Below the pieces are notes generated by a model. That model saw only the letters and a program-made list of their open reading frames with translations. It was not told the origin of the DNA and made no database searches. Shown here in pieces: positions 23,983 to 36,900 of a stretch of 64,000 bases of DNA (position 1 is its first letter; each line of letters begins with the position of its first letter). Position numbers and translations under genes: made by a program. The DNA is from Paramecium primaurelia (Eukaryota; Ciliophora; Oligohymenophorea; Peniculida; Parameciidae): NCBI GenBank assembly GCA_905182975.1, contig CAJJDM010000003.1, forward strand, positions 545,222 to 609,221, given 5' to 3'.

Positions 23983-25442
23983 TCAAAAGAGGAGATTTTG
24001 CTATAAATTAAGGGTTATACAAATATAAAGGAGTATGTATAATAGATACTGATTGATTTTATTCAAATAGATTTGGAAATTGATCTATATAATATTCTTG
24101 TAGATTAATATCGTTAACATTTGATTAATAATTATTATTTGATTCTAATTCATTATTTTATTATTTTATCTTGTTGTTAAATTAATTTAGTTATTATTAT
24201 TCTAAGATTTTTAATGAATCAGGAAATATTTTAGTAGATATTTTATTTTATTCATAACAATTATTATCAATTTCTGGGAACTTAAAACTTCCAAGATAAT
24301 TCAAATCTGATAAACTGCTTCTATTTCCTAGACTTTGTGTATCACAATTTCCTTAGGTTGAATAGCAAAATTAATTATTAACTTATTAAAGTAAATAGAT
24401 ATATTGATTTTCTTAATTTAATGCATTCTTTTATTCATTTATTTCAATATCAATTTTTGTTTTTTTTAATTAATTAGGAATATCATCATCTTTTTCGAAT
24501 TTCTTTTATTTTTGTGTTTCTATTTTCTGATTTTTATCTGTAGTAGTTTCTATTATATTGATATTTTATTGGATTTTCTGATCCGGACTCTTTGTGAGTC
24601 TTTTTGATATATATTATTTAAGTGCTATTAATTCTTCTATATCATCATCATCTTATTCTTAATATATTTTATGAAGTAAACTTTTAAATCTATAATTTAA
24701 GTATATAAACATACCTATTTTTCACTTAATTTTCAGTTCTACCATCTAAATATTTTGAAATCATTGACCACTTTTTACCATTCTCAATTACTAAAGATAA
24801 TAGTTAAATATCTTCTCTATCTGTCCAGCTTGATCTAATATAAATATAATATTTATTAAACTTTTTCAAAATAGGATTCAAATAATTCATCCATCTTTCT
24901 CTAACTTATTTTGGAGTTCTAACATATATACCATTATTGTGATTATACAATTCTAATGCTATTTCAGTCCAAATATGTTTTCCTTACTTAACACTTGTTA
25001 ATAATTAATTAATAATTCATACTTCATCTATGACTTTATGATATCGTCTTCTTCTTTTTCCCAAATTAGACTTTTGGCCATTGGGTTAATTAAAGTTATC
25101 CATCTTTATTTTAAAATTTATTCTTCAAATCCAAAAATACATGTTAATTCTTTCCATTCTTCAGATGTTGGATTAATAGTTTTTTTATTTTTCATCTGAA
25201 AATACTTGATTATAATCAAAATGAATAATTATTTACACTATTAGTCCCATTTTTTATTTATTTTGTGGTAATCTTGGGTTAAAAGCCTTATATAAATTTA
25301 TAATTTACTTTTCTGAAATTTCATAAAAATTACTATTGATTATTAGGCTTTCTTTGCTTTTAAATTGATTTCTATAATAACAAGGAATGTCTATTTCTTA
25401 ATAATTTCTCAATTTATTCAAGAAGTCATGGAAATTTTGCAT
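23983..25442 (-). CDS. Myb/SANT-repeat DNA-binding protein
   Basis: Two to three Myb-like repeats can be read: a weak first unit with E-E-W-K-E-L, a second with W-E-K-E-E-D-D...W-T-E-I-A and E-R-W-M-N-Y-L-N-P, and a clear third with S-S-W-T-D-R-E-D...W-S-M-I-S and E-N-Q-V-K-N-R. The regularly spaced tryptophans are the family hallmark. Introns of 34 nt (25205-25238), 29 nt and 25 nt (24690-24714) restore the repeats. The C-terminal half is Gln/Asn-rich. It is expected to be a nuclear transcription regulator. The 3' end is tentative and depends on a 49-nt intron. Confidence 0.78.
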
Positions 25443-25845
25443 TATAATTTATGTGACTAAATCTTAATAATAAATATTTAATTTGTTATTACACCAGTTA
25501 GTTGTAATTTAATTTCAATTAAAATTTCTACACAATATTAATCACCAAAAAAATATTCTCTGATTTTACAAATAGAAAATTCACTTTTTAATTAAAATGA
25601 TATAATAATTATTATTAAATCAAATGATGAATAAATTTATATAATAATAAATTGATAAACATATTTTTATAAACATAATTATATAAAAAATAATGGCCAA
25701 ATTCAAAAAAGTTTAGATTTGAATAGAGTAAATGATAAGAGTGAAATTAAAAATATATTATTTAAAATATCTAAGAATTTAAATAACAAAATTAAATAAT
25801 AATATTAAAAAATAGAAATTAGATTGATTAGATAGTGAATTTAAA
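25443..25845. other. intergenic
   Basis: About 400 bp of AT-rich DNA with no coding pattern recognised on either strand; an upstream exon of the Myb gene here cannot be excluded. Confidence 0.4.
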
Positions 25846-26870
25846 TCAAGAATTACTAATTTCAAAGGTTTCACGACTTTCATCATCTGTTTAATTATCC
25901 AATTTCATTTCTATATGAGGTGAATTAAGATTTGCCTCAACTCTTAATTCAATTTCCTCTACATCACAATGATTAACAGTGTGAGTTCTTTATATTTGAT
26001 TATCACACTTTTTTTTATTGCTCTGATTATTTAAAATCATAGATTTAGAAAGTATCTGTCTTTTTTAATATTTCTTTTATGTCAATTCATTCATAACATA
26101 TTATTTATATAATTAAGAGACAGGACGAACATCATTTTACTTAATATTTCATAATATTAAATACCTAACTTAACCAAATAAGAAATGGTAATAGAGAATC
26201 AAGTTCTATATCATTTTTATCTGTAATGAAATCTTTTATCAAAAATCCATTCTCTGGTTAAAATATAAATGACATCTAAGAATTCTAAGAGAGTTAACAA
26301 TGATCTTACATCAATAATTAAAACATCTTTTAAACTTCTACCCAATTTATTTAAATTTTTTGTTAATCCTCCTTAAATTGGAGTACAACTATCTCTATAT
26401 AACCTTATTAATGCTCTTCTTGAAGGATCTATAATGTCCATAACTGGATCTGCATATTCTTTTAAACTTGCAGTCCACATTATAATTTCAAAGTATTCAC
26501 TTAAAGTATCAATAAAGTTTTCTACACCAGGTCTAACTGTTACATAAACTTTAAATAATTAACCTTACACTTTGATCTAATATAATATGGATTATTACAT
26601 CTAATGAAAAATCATAACCATTATCTGGTTTAAATTAACTATGCACTAATGTTTCATCTAGATCTAGAACACAAACTTTTCTACTCTCATAATTATATTT
26701 TTCAATTATACATGTGATTTTGGAGTATCTATTCCAAGTTGATACTTTTCATTAGTTTTATGAGTTTTTTTACGAAAAAAATATATGCATGAACATAACT
26801 TTTCTAAAAAATTTGGTTATCTTTCTAATTATTCTTGTTATTGCTAATATATAATGTCATTGGTATTCAT
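25846..26870 (-). CDS. SCP/NIF-type (FCP1-homology) HAD phosphatase
   Basis: The catalytic signature L-D-L-D-E-T-L-V-H (DxDxT) is clear, followed by V-R-P-G and W-T-A-S, typical of CTD small phosphatases that remove phosphates from Ser/Thr, including RNA polymerase II tails. The N-terminus is Gln-rich with a Cys cluster (C-S-C). Introns of 22-26 nt, including GTATAA...GAG before the catalytic Asp motif, restore the frame. A polar tail of about 100 residues follows the domain. The second motif Asp (I-I-D) lies at the exon end before a 25-nt intron. A second family member lies at 42033-43773. Confidence 0.85.
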
Positions 26871-27215
26871 TCTTTATTATTTAAATTATAAATTAAATTA
26901 ACATAATACTTTATATTTGTAATGAATTTCATTACAATCATGATATTTTTATGATATTTTAATGAATATAATTAGTATAAATTATCAATAAGTAAGAATA
27001 TATTAGATAGATTTTATTAGATGCTCGATAATTTTAGAATTTATCTATAAATTGTTAATTTTATATTTAATATATATTTTTTGGTTTATGTAATTTTTGA
27101 TTTCATATTAAATCTTAATTTTTAGAATAAAAAATGGAAAGTGAAATAATAAGGAGGATATGTTGATGAAATTTACAATTAAGTATAAAAAATAATAATT
27201 ATATATAACTGAAAA
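26871..27215. other. intergenic
   Basis: About 345 bp of AT-rich spacer; nothing recognised. Confidence 0.45.
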
Positions 27216-27911
27216 TCATGATTTATCTAGAAGATCTGCAACTGTGTACATTCTTCTAAATGTTTTTTAATTAGATTTCGGTTTTTCCTCATTAGGATCA
27301 ATAACTTTAATTTAAATTTATTTATTAAAAGAAACTATTTTCTTTCCCGGATTTATTTAAGGAGAATAGTCATCTCTTTCAATTGGTTAAAGTGAAACCT
27401 ATTTACTATGTTTTAGTCTATTGAAATTAGGTTTTTATTATTATTATTTTAAATCCTAATTATCTAATTCAAAGAAATCAAAAATATCAGCATGTTCTCT
27501 ACTGTTTGAGCTTTTTCTTTTTAGAATACTTTTTAATTAGGTTTACTAATCTTCGATTTATTCATCTTTTCTTAATCTACTTCGATGTGTAGATTCTTAT
27601 TATTTAATTAATGGTTTGAGCACGGTAGGCTTCTTTTCTTATCTAAATATTTCTCTAATGAGTTCTTTACGCTAAATTTCCATACGTGATGTAATATGAT
27701 CTACGTTAGATTCAACTTATGAGATTTTGAATAAGTTAAGCTAATCCATTCCTTTTGAAGAGTTGAAGATTGAGTTCATTTATTGTTTTTGAAATTAATT
27801 TTAAGATGGAGTCTAAACTATTTCAGGCAGAAAACTATTATTTCTAGAGGAAGGTCGAGAAAACTGAATCGATTTTTTATTGTCCTATCTAAGTTATGCA
27901 TGAGAATTCAT
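27216..27911 (-). CDS. disordered basic protein with RVxF-like motif
   Basis: A single 231-residue frame, rich in Gln, Ser, Lys and Arg, without domains or membrane segments. Near the C-terminus G-K-K-I-V-S-F-N fits the RVxF consensus used by regulators to dock protein phosphatase 1; upstream lies an S-I-L-K-R-K-S-S patch that could be phosphorylated. A PP1-regulator role is a hypothesis from this short motif only. The stop TGA is at 27216-27218. Confidence 0.65.
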
Positions 27912-28044
27912 TAAATAAATTATAAAACTCACTCTTCATTTCAATTAAACAACATTATGAAATATTTAAATACATATTTAATAACATAACAAACTTTGAA
28001 AAATCAAGATCCTTATAGTAATAAATCTAAAAATGAAAAAACAT

Positions 28045-30325
28045 TCATTTTTCTGTAAGCTCTCTATATCCTTTCCAATCATGCGGAGCCTTTCCACCAT
28101 TAGAACGTATCACATCTAAAAGAGTATTTGATGGACCGTCTTTATGTTCAGGAATCATGCTCTTTAAAGTTTATTATAATAAAAATACCAAAGTTTTTTA
28201 GAATATTAATTAAGCCTTATCCCATGTTCCTTTAATATAATGTTAGAACCCTTCTTTCCAAGTTTAATAGAATTCCTGAAGATATATAAATATATTACTT
28301 TTGTAAAAGGTTCCCTTGAATAAACGAGTTCTTCATCAGTAAAAAATTGACTTACAACATTAACTTTGTCTTTTAAAACTTCCTTTTATAATTATTCTCT
28401 TTTGAATCGACTAAGAACTCGAAATTGTTTTTATTCTTTCTGATTCATCTTACTTGTGTCAAATTTATCTTTTAGATCTTTTGTCTTTTGTATCAAATTC
28501 TTTATTGACATATCAATAGTATGAATTTCAACTGGTTCTACACTACCTTTTACTGTCACAATGTCAATTTATCTTAATTATTATTGGCATTCTTCAGTCA
28601 AATATTATTTTAAAATCCCACTAATTAATATAATCGAACCAAATTATTTAGTTGCAGCTTCTAATCTAGATGCCATATTAACATTTGGACTCAAGTATGA
28701 AGCATCTATTTTAAAAGATGAACCAATTGCTCCTTCAATACCCCATCCCATATGTAATCCAAATCCCATTTTAACAGAATAATCTTTCATTCTTGCATTC
28801 AAACCAGCATGCTTCTTGTATTTCTCTAATTTCTTTGAAATTGATATTGAAGTAATTATTTTTAAAAAAGCCAAAACTGCCATATCTCCTTTTTATTTTA
28901 TATGATGATCTGTTTTCACAACCAACTTCTAAGGATTTTGTGGATTTGGATGATATTCCATAGGTAAATATTTCCAAACTAATAGAAATGCATCCCCAAT
29001 ATTCTTATTTGCTGATCCTCCATATTAATTAACTGTTGAATGTACAATCTCAGCAATTTCATTTACAAATACCATTACTTCTTCTTATAATACTTCTGTT
29101 GCATCAGTAAAATTTCTAATATCACAAAAACCAAATATAGCCATTATTTTCTTACCTGGAAGCATTGGATCTACACTCCCTCCTTTCTTAATGTTTTCTG
29201 CTATGATTTCTGATCCTGCTTCTCCAAATCCAACAGCTAATAAAGCTCCTACTTTCATGATCAATCTTTAAAGAATATATGTTTCCATTTATTTTTCAAT
29301 ATACTTTTCCTTTATCTTTTCATGATCTTCATCCTATTCTAATCTCTCCATTATCAAATCCTCTTATTCTTCGATGTTTACTGCTTCCAAAGGATTCTAA
29401 GCAATTAATTCTATCTTTTCCATCATTTTCTCTATAGGTTCAATAACCAATTCATTCACATTTTTATTAAACAAGATGGCACTCGAAGCCAATACTATAC
29501 ATACAAATAATGTCTAAAATATTGAGAGAATAGCATTTGTTTAATTGTAATCAACTAAATCACCAACTGAGCATGTTATTAATTTATTATCTGTATCTAT
29601 TGCAGCATAATATTGTTTATCAGAGAATCTATATTAATCAATATTTTGGTTTGTAGATTAAAACCAATCAGAATTTTGAGAATAATTGAATACTTAAAAA
29701 TTTGTTTCATTTAATTTTGGAAATTTGTCTGTTACATCATTTCTAATAACAAAAACTGCTAAAATTGGAAAAAGCTCATCCTAATGAAATTGAACATATT
29801 GCATTGTTAAGATTTCTACAAGTTTTTTATCATTTCTAAATTAACCAATTCTAAAAATACCAGAATCATAAGAATTTATTGTTTCTTAATAAGTATCTAA
29901 AGTTAATACTGGTATACTAATTAATATTGCTAAAATTATCGTAATGACTCTTCTCATTACTAAATCAGACAATCGAGAACCCACATTACTTTCATGAACA
30001 TTTTGAGATTACTATAGAGATTATTAACTTTATCTTAACTAATCACTACTACTATTATTTCCTTATGCATATTAATCAGATTATTATCCTTATTAGATTG
30101 ATATAGCAGATAATTAAGAACTATTTACTTAATTATTTTATTAAGAATTCTATTATTATTAAATTTAACCTAAAAATGGTTTACAAGTATCTTTAATTTA
30201 CTATTATAATTCACTCTACTCTTATTTATCATCATTATTTCTATATTAATGACTACGAGATGCAGGAGGAGATGGAAAAGATTGATTTCTTTGAACATAA
30301 ATTTATTTTTGAGATTATGAATTAA

Positions 30326-30391
<66 letters not shown>

Positions 30392-31453
30392 GTCTTTAGT
30401 TCTCATCACTTAATAATCTATTTTATTTTAATATTTCTTAAAGAATTTTTCTTTATTAATCCTTTTCATATTATTGTCTAGCATGTTTGTATAATTTTAC
30501 TAGCCTTACAAGACGAATAATTCTAATGACTCTTGCAGCTTTTCTTGCAACCCTGGATGCTCTACCCAAAGCCTTGATTGTAGCAGCATTACCTATATCT
30601 CCTTCATCTCCATACCATAAATCTGTTATCCATCCAATATCTAAAATCATTGTAGCAGTCGATATTACATCAAGAAAAAAATAAAACTAATCTTAGCACT
30701 TAATTAATTACATTTAGAATATAATTTGGATTTGCTATTGATGTTAGAATTATTTCTATTGTAAAAAAAGACATGCTTATTATTGTAAGAATAAAGAAGA
30801 TATCATCTTGATCTTTATTAACTGTTAAAATTCTTATATCATCTCCAAAAAGTGCATAAAGTGTAACTATAGCCATTAAAATTGAGAATGTCCATCCTTC
30901 AATAAATTAAGAAACGAATTTCTAAATTGCAGATGTTTATTTGATGTTTTATTTTTTTTAAAACCTTTATTTAATTTTGCTATTCATTCTTCTTATTTAT
31001 TTCTTTTTAGGCTCTTCATTAATTATTTGAATACTCATAGGCTTTGCACTCTTACCACTCCTTGCACTTGATTAGCTTCTATTTGATTTTTAATCATTAA
31101 TTTCTGCTACGCTTGAAGGACTTCTTAATTTTCGAACTTTTCCTTCTTGTTCATCAATTTCCTCTCTACTCATTTCTTTTTTTACTAATGGTAAACATTT
31201 TTATTTATCAGTTAACTTTTTATAATTTTTTACTTTTATACCAAAGGACCATGTTTTTATTCAATATCATTTGATTTTTGTTGGCTAACTCCATTGAAAT
31301 CTATGTTTTTAGCATAAAAAATAGCATTGTAATACATACTGGATGTGGTTAATTTATAACAATGCTCATCATTGCAAAACTAGGCTTTCTTTATTCATCA
31401 TTTTCTGATTCTCTTGAGTGATAATATTTCATAGATTCCTCTCTATCTGTCAT
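28045..31453 (-). CDS. voltage-sensor-like / class III nucleotide cyclase fusion
   Basis: A protein of about 1,080 residues. The N-terminal part has four hydrophobic helices; the fourth has an S4-like array (R-V-I-R-I-I-R-L-V-R-L-V-K) coded near 30,500-30,560. No pore helix or GYG filter follows; instead comes a Gln run, then two more membrane helices around a loop of about 130 residues and a juxtamembrane coil. The C-terminus is a cyclase domain with F-C-D-I-R-N-F-T and G-D-A-F (the metal aspartates) and N-M-A-S-R-L-E (transition-state Asn/Arg). Introns of 35, 26, 25, 23 and 27 nt are needed. It makes cAMP or cGMP, probably as a homodimer. Ciliate adenylyl cyclases fused to ion channels are known; a pore-less version is notable. 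Confidence 0.88.
30331..30391. repeat. TAA/TTA trinucleotide microsatellite coding for poly-Gln
   Basis: About twenty uninterrupted TTA units. On the coding minus strand they are read as TAA = Gln inside the cyclase gene, between the S4-like helix and the next membrane segment; a change in unit number would stay in frame. Confidence 0.95.
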
Positions 31454-32367
31454 ATGATTAAATTAATTATATTATATCAATTAAATATAAATAAACTTGA
31501 AATTTTCACATTATAATTCAAGTTTTAATATATATCATTATATAATATCAATATCTATACATAGTAATTAAATTCATTAATTAAAAAGGTCATGTGAAAA
31601 TTAATAAAAGTAAATTATTAAAATTAAATTGAATTTTATCAAAGATTGGTGAATTAATTTAAAATCATTGATAAATCTATAATAACATTAATCAACTGAA
31701 GAATATTCTTTAAAAATTGAATATCAATTTTTAAAATACTAATTTAATTTATTTTTTATGGTATGATAAACAAATAAAAACTAAAATCATAAATCAAAGA
31801 TTGAGCTGATTTTTCTTTAAAAAATAGTCAAATTTTTTATTATATTTATAAATGTCACATAAAATATTAGATTTGCTTTAAAGTAAATTTTTATGATTTA
31901 ATTCTCTAAAATACTTTACTTATTTTAAATTAGCTTAATATCACCAATTAATAAATTTATATATTTTATGAATCATATAGTAGATGTGGCATTAATTTAA
32001 AGACTTTGAATTATCCTTATATTAGTATTCAAAATTATATATCAGTTAAATTGTAAAAATGATAGTTTGAAAGTATTTTATGATAAAAAGTTCATTAGCT
32101 ATTGTTTTCCATAGTTTAGTAAATTTAAATAATTTAATTATTCTTGAATTAATTTATACATCTACTTTTAAGTTTATTTAATCTATTTGTAATGCTTTAT
32201 TATTCATGAATACTTTTGTAATATCAAAGATGGTAGTTAAAGTATTTTAATTAATATACAGAATATTTTTAATATTAAAATTCTTATAAAAACTTTAATT
32301 TAAATTTAAACAAGATTATAATATGAATTTCAAATTTTATAAATAAAATGTAAGTAATATAATATTT
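31454..32367. other. intergenic, about 0.9 kb
   Basis: This AT-rich spacer between two same-strand genes shows no sustained open frame (TGA-only) with protein-like composition. It contains the promoter side of the cyclase gene and the 3' side of the RING-CH gene. Confidence 0.5.
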
Positions 32368-33093
32368 TCATTCGGTAAACAATTACTTGGCTTTATTATT
32401 TTTGAGTGCTGATATTATTCTAAAGGAGTTTTCAGCGTACTATGATTAAATAATTTCATCACAATATTAATATTCTTTAAGAGAAAATCTTACAATTCGA
32501 GCGACCATTATTGTTCTTCTTATTAATCTAAGTAAAATAAGCAGTTCTATTGTTATGAGAATAGATAAAAGGAGATAGAAGAGAAGATGAAGATTCATTG
32601 CTATCATTATGGTCACCTCAACGATTATTAATAATAGCAAAATTATGAAAGCAGAGGCATATAATAGTAGTTACTTCTTTGTTAGGTTTTGATATGATAA
32701 GCTAATTTAAATTAATTACTACTTAGTTTGTAAAACAGTGGGGTAATACAAATTGCAATAAGGGCACTACATAATTCCATTACCTTATTTATATTCTAAT
32801 TTTATGTGAGTTATTAGACATAATAAATGATATTATCTATCCTAACAAGCACAATATTTAGTTGTAGGTGCTGAAGTTTGTTTATTGCAGATATGACAGA
32901 GTTGGTTAACACTATTAACTGATGAATTTAAAGTCTTGCTCAAATGAAACTAGTTAGCAGTAGTTTATGGATGCAGTGTTTTTCGTATACGGTAAACATG
33001 TTCATTAGGAAGAGAAGAAGTTCCTTGTATGGTAATCAATTTAGATTCAAATGTTTCAATTTAAGGTTAGTTATGTGTTGTAGTTGTATCCAT
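32368..33093 (-). CDS. RING-CH (MARCH-like) membrane E3 ligase
   Basis: An intronless 241-residue protein. A zinc finger with C-H-I-C, then C-A-C, H-L-L-C and C-P-Y-C follows the C4HC3 order of RING-CH domains. Two hydrophobic helices follow directly (coded near 32,520-32,660). This finger-then-two-helix plan is that of MARCH E3 ligases, which ubiquitinate membrane proteins to control trafficking. Finger spacing is slightly irregular, so ligase activity is inferred. The C-terminal tail faces the cytosol in the family. Confidence 0.82.
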
Positions 33094-33117
33094 ATATAAA
33101 TAAATAAATTAATTCGG

Positions 33118-33891
33118 TCATTTTCTGGCTCTAATGTTGTTATTCCTCATCAGAAAGAGTAACTCCTCTTTTTCTTATTTTAATCTTGCATTCTCCTTCT
33201 GCATTATTATGATTTTTTCTTCATTCTCATTTAACACCTCTAATTTTTGAGCATAAGACTTCAATTTCTCTACTAGATTTTCTTTAAATAAATCAGTTTA
33301 TTTTTAAAATTTTATGAAATTTTTTTCACTAATCTCTAACTATCTTATTAATGTTTAGTTTTTTTCTTTTAATATCTAAATCTCTTGATTTTAAATGAGA
33401 GACTTTTCTTATTGTTCTGCAACTATGGATTGGAGTTGTTTTATAGTTTAATCTTGATCTTGTATTCGACTTGTATTGTTATCAATTTTAAATTTAGATA
33501 ATCTTTAAGGAGATTATGTATTAAAATATGATAAATTAGTTGATGCTGATCTATTAGTTTTAGTTGATTTGTGAAATACAGCTGATTACTCTTGAAATGA
33601 TATAGCTGATTATTCTAAAGTAGGCATTCTTCTAGAAGAATATCTTCTTGAATTCTAAGTGATTAATTCTTAATCAAAAATGTCTATTAATTCAGTTTTT
33701 TCATTTTCTAAAAGTGTTTCAACTGTCTGTTAATTTTGATTTTACAATTTTGATAATGATTTCTTATGAGCAAATAATAAGTCCTTTTATTTCAATTGAC
33801 TCTCCTATTGTTTAAGATTTTAACGTTATTCTAATAATAAACTCAACTTCTATTGCATAGTATGTGGTAATTCAGAATCCCAAGTTTACAT
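33118..33891 (-). CDS. coiled-coil protein of unknown function
   Basis: An intronless 257-residue frame starting MQTWDSEL. It is rich in Gln, Lys, Glu and Leu, with two coiled-coil stretches (residues 15-75 and 150-250) joined by a Ser/Arg-rich linker. The tail ends N-N-N-I-R-A-R-K. Nothing indicates an enzyme; cytoskeletal or basal-body proteins of ciliates often look like this. Its start codon is only 15 bp from the divergent K+ channel start, so both promoters must share or overlap these bases. Confidence 0.72.
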
Positions 33892-33906
33892 TTTATAAAT
33901 AAAATA

Positions 33907-36900
33907 ATGAATTTACAACCTGTAAGTTCTGGTTCAATCAATATGTCAGGAGATAGTAATCAGAACGGTCTCGATCACTATCTTAATGAACTCAATAATT
34001 AGAATTTGATGTAAGTTAGGAGACCAAATGAAGAGTAGATATTAGCTTTTATTGATTTTGAAGGAATTAAGCCAGATCAAGTGATCTAACACAAGACTTT
34101 TCCTGATAATCATAAAGAAAACAAGAGTAAAGGAAGTAAGTCTTCTTAATAGATTCGACGGAATAGTTTAGATTTATCTGAAGTATCACCTTTGAAACAA
34201 TCTCTTAGGGATGATTTAATACCTTGTGATAGTCCAAATATAGAATTAAAGAAATTAGGAGATCCAGATGATCATAGAAAAAGTAAAACTGTGATTAGTC
34301 CAGCAATTTAATCATCTAAATCTCCAAAAAGAAAAAGTAAACATTTCTCAAAAATATTTTCTAAAATAACTAATAGAATGCATTTGGCTAAAAAATTCAT
34401 ACAAAAAATTAAGTTATTATCACCATTTGCAAAGAAAATTTAGAAATAACAATTGTAATTAATTTAGGATTTGAGTTCAGATATCAACAATTGCAATGAG
34501 AAATATAACAATAATAGTTTCATTAGGATTCATGATAAATCTAAATAAAAAAAAGTATTAAAGAGAATTGAGAGTATGAAAGCATTTATTGCACTTAAGA
34601 CATATTTTAGTGTTTGTAAAATTTAAGTGATTTTTGATAAGTTAAAAAATGAAACAATAGATCCTCAAGGAAATTTTTTATTCATTTGGGAGTTATTAAA
34701 GTTTTTTATGACTTTAGCATCTTTATTTCAATTATCAATTCAAATATGTTTCAATTAAGATGTTTTGAATTGGTTTTTCATTTCTGAAAAAGAAAATTCC
34801 TAAATTATTCTAATTATGATGTTTATATATTATTCATTTGATATAGTTTTAGGATTTAGAACAGGATACTATGAAAATGGAGAGGTAGTTACAAAATAAT
34901 AAAGAGTTGCTAGAAGATATTTAAGGAAATACTTTTTTGTTGATTTAATATCAATAATACCAATATTCGTCAATATAATTTTAATATAATCATTTGAAAC
35001 TGATAATACTATAATAAAAATAGTGAATTGTTTATCATTTCTAAGATCTAATGCATTAAATAGAGTATATCATTCGTTAGAAGGAAGATTATTAAGTAAT
35101 CCAAGATTCGTTATTGGATATCGTTTTTTGAGTGTGATAGGAACAGTATTTTTATATGCCCATGTATTTGGATGTCTATGGTATGTAGTAGCATAAAACA
35201 ATTAAAATAATTGGATTAATAAAGCAGGAATAGTTGAAGATTCTTGGTTCGCTCTTTATAGTTATTCAATATATTGGTCTGTTATGACTATGACTACAGT
35301 AGGATATGGAGATTTGACACCAGCTAATCATGAAGAAGCTTTATTTTGTGTATGTACTATGTTTATTGCGAGTGTTGTCTTTGCATATTCAATCAATACA
35401 ATAGGTATGATCATTACTGAAATGAATAAGTTTGATGAGAAAATCAATGAAAATATGGCTATTATAAATAGATATATGTAAAGAAAGAATTTCGAATAAT
35501 CATTGCAATTTAGAGTGAGATAATACTTATAGAATTTGTGGACTTAAGAAGAAAAGTTTCGAATTGTAGATGAAAATAAAATTATTAATTGTTTAAGTCC
35601 AAATTTAAAAGAAGAAATATAAATTTGTTTATATGGTTAATTCATTACTAGCATTCATATATTCTATAGATATTTTAGTTAAGAATGTTTACTAGATTTG
35701 ACTAAAAGTGTTCAAGAATACAGAGTGGCTCCAAATTCTTATGTCATTGAAAATGGAACTCATGATGGAATTGCATTATATTAATTAGTTAGTGGAGAAG
35801 CTGAAATGTCTGTAGATCTTTAAGACAGAAAATATTATATAGGAAAGATGAAATAAGGAGACATATTTGGACATGGTCCATTCTTTATGAACAATGTTCA
35901 TCCATACAGTATTAAAACTGATACAGCATGTTCTTTTTCTTACTTATCTAAGTAAATGTTCTTAGACATACTTCAATCTCATCCTAGTGATTATGTAATA
36001 TATTATGTAAAATAGTAAACTTATAGAATGATCATCGATTAATGGACATTCCAAAATTAGAAATTAGATCTAGGTGTTAAATGTTTGGGATGTGGAGAAA
36101 CTGATCATGACATAGATTAATGTCATAGATTACATTTAATAATCAACAGATAGATTTTATTAACTAAACATTTGTTTTCAGTTCCAAACAAAAGAATTAA
36201 ATTTCATCGTAATAGTAGAAGATCTACTAATGCTAAATTTGGATAAAGATTATTTGAAGATGCTGTTTCTTTATTTTAAGAAAATAATTACTCTTTTTCC
36301 TCTGAAGAAGAGGAACCTAATCCTAGTCAAATTGAAAGAACTCACTAAACCAAACAAACTCAAGATATTAGATATTAAGAACCTACTCATAATACTCATA
36401 GATCATAACAATAATAATAATAATAATAACATTAACAATCAAAAAATGTCAGATTTAGGAAAAGATCAAGATCTTTAAATTCTATTAGTGTTCATTCAGA
36501 TGAGGAATCTAAATTTCAGAAATCCATATCTGGCTATAAATCTAATGACTCTTAAATTGATAAAATTAGTGGTATTCCAGTTAAGGTATAATAATTACCA
36601 AGTTCTTAATTATCTTAGAGTTCTTTTAATGTATTTTTGAAAGAGCATCCAAAAAGAAAAATATCAAAATAATAAGATTCTGATAAATATTCTAATCATT
36701 CTATTGGATAAAGATAATAGTAATAATAATAATAGTAATAGTAATAATAGCATTATTAATAATATTAACATAAATCAAGTAGTCAATCAAGTAGTGGGAA
36801 TATCCCTTAGAGTAGTATTGGAATTTCTCCTATACCAACTGGGTCTCCACCTTTACTTTATTAAGATGAGAAATAAACATTTTAAAAAGGAGTTGTAGAG

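Noticed and set aside
28561..28782. Plus-strand ORF in the cyclase region
   Set aside because: It is the antisense shadow of the conserved cyclase catalytic domain.
28771..28977. Second minus-strand ORF in another frame of the cyclase
   Set aside because: The alternate frame lacks the cyclase motifs, which lie in the overlapping main frame.
30170..30409. Poly-Asn protein in the microsatellite
   Set aside because: The Asn frame is out of phase with the S4-like and cyclase exons; the Gln (TAA) frame is continuous with both.
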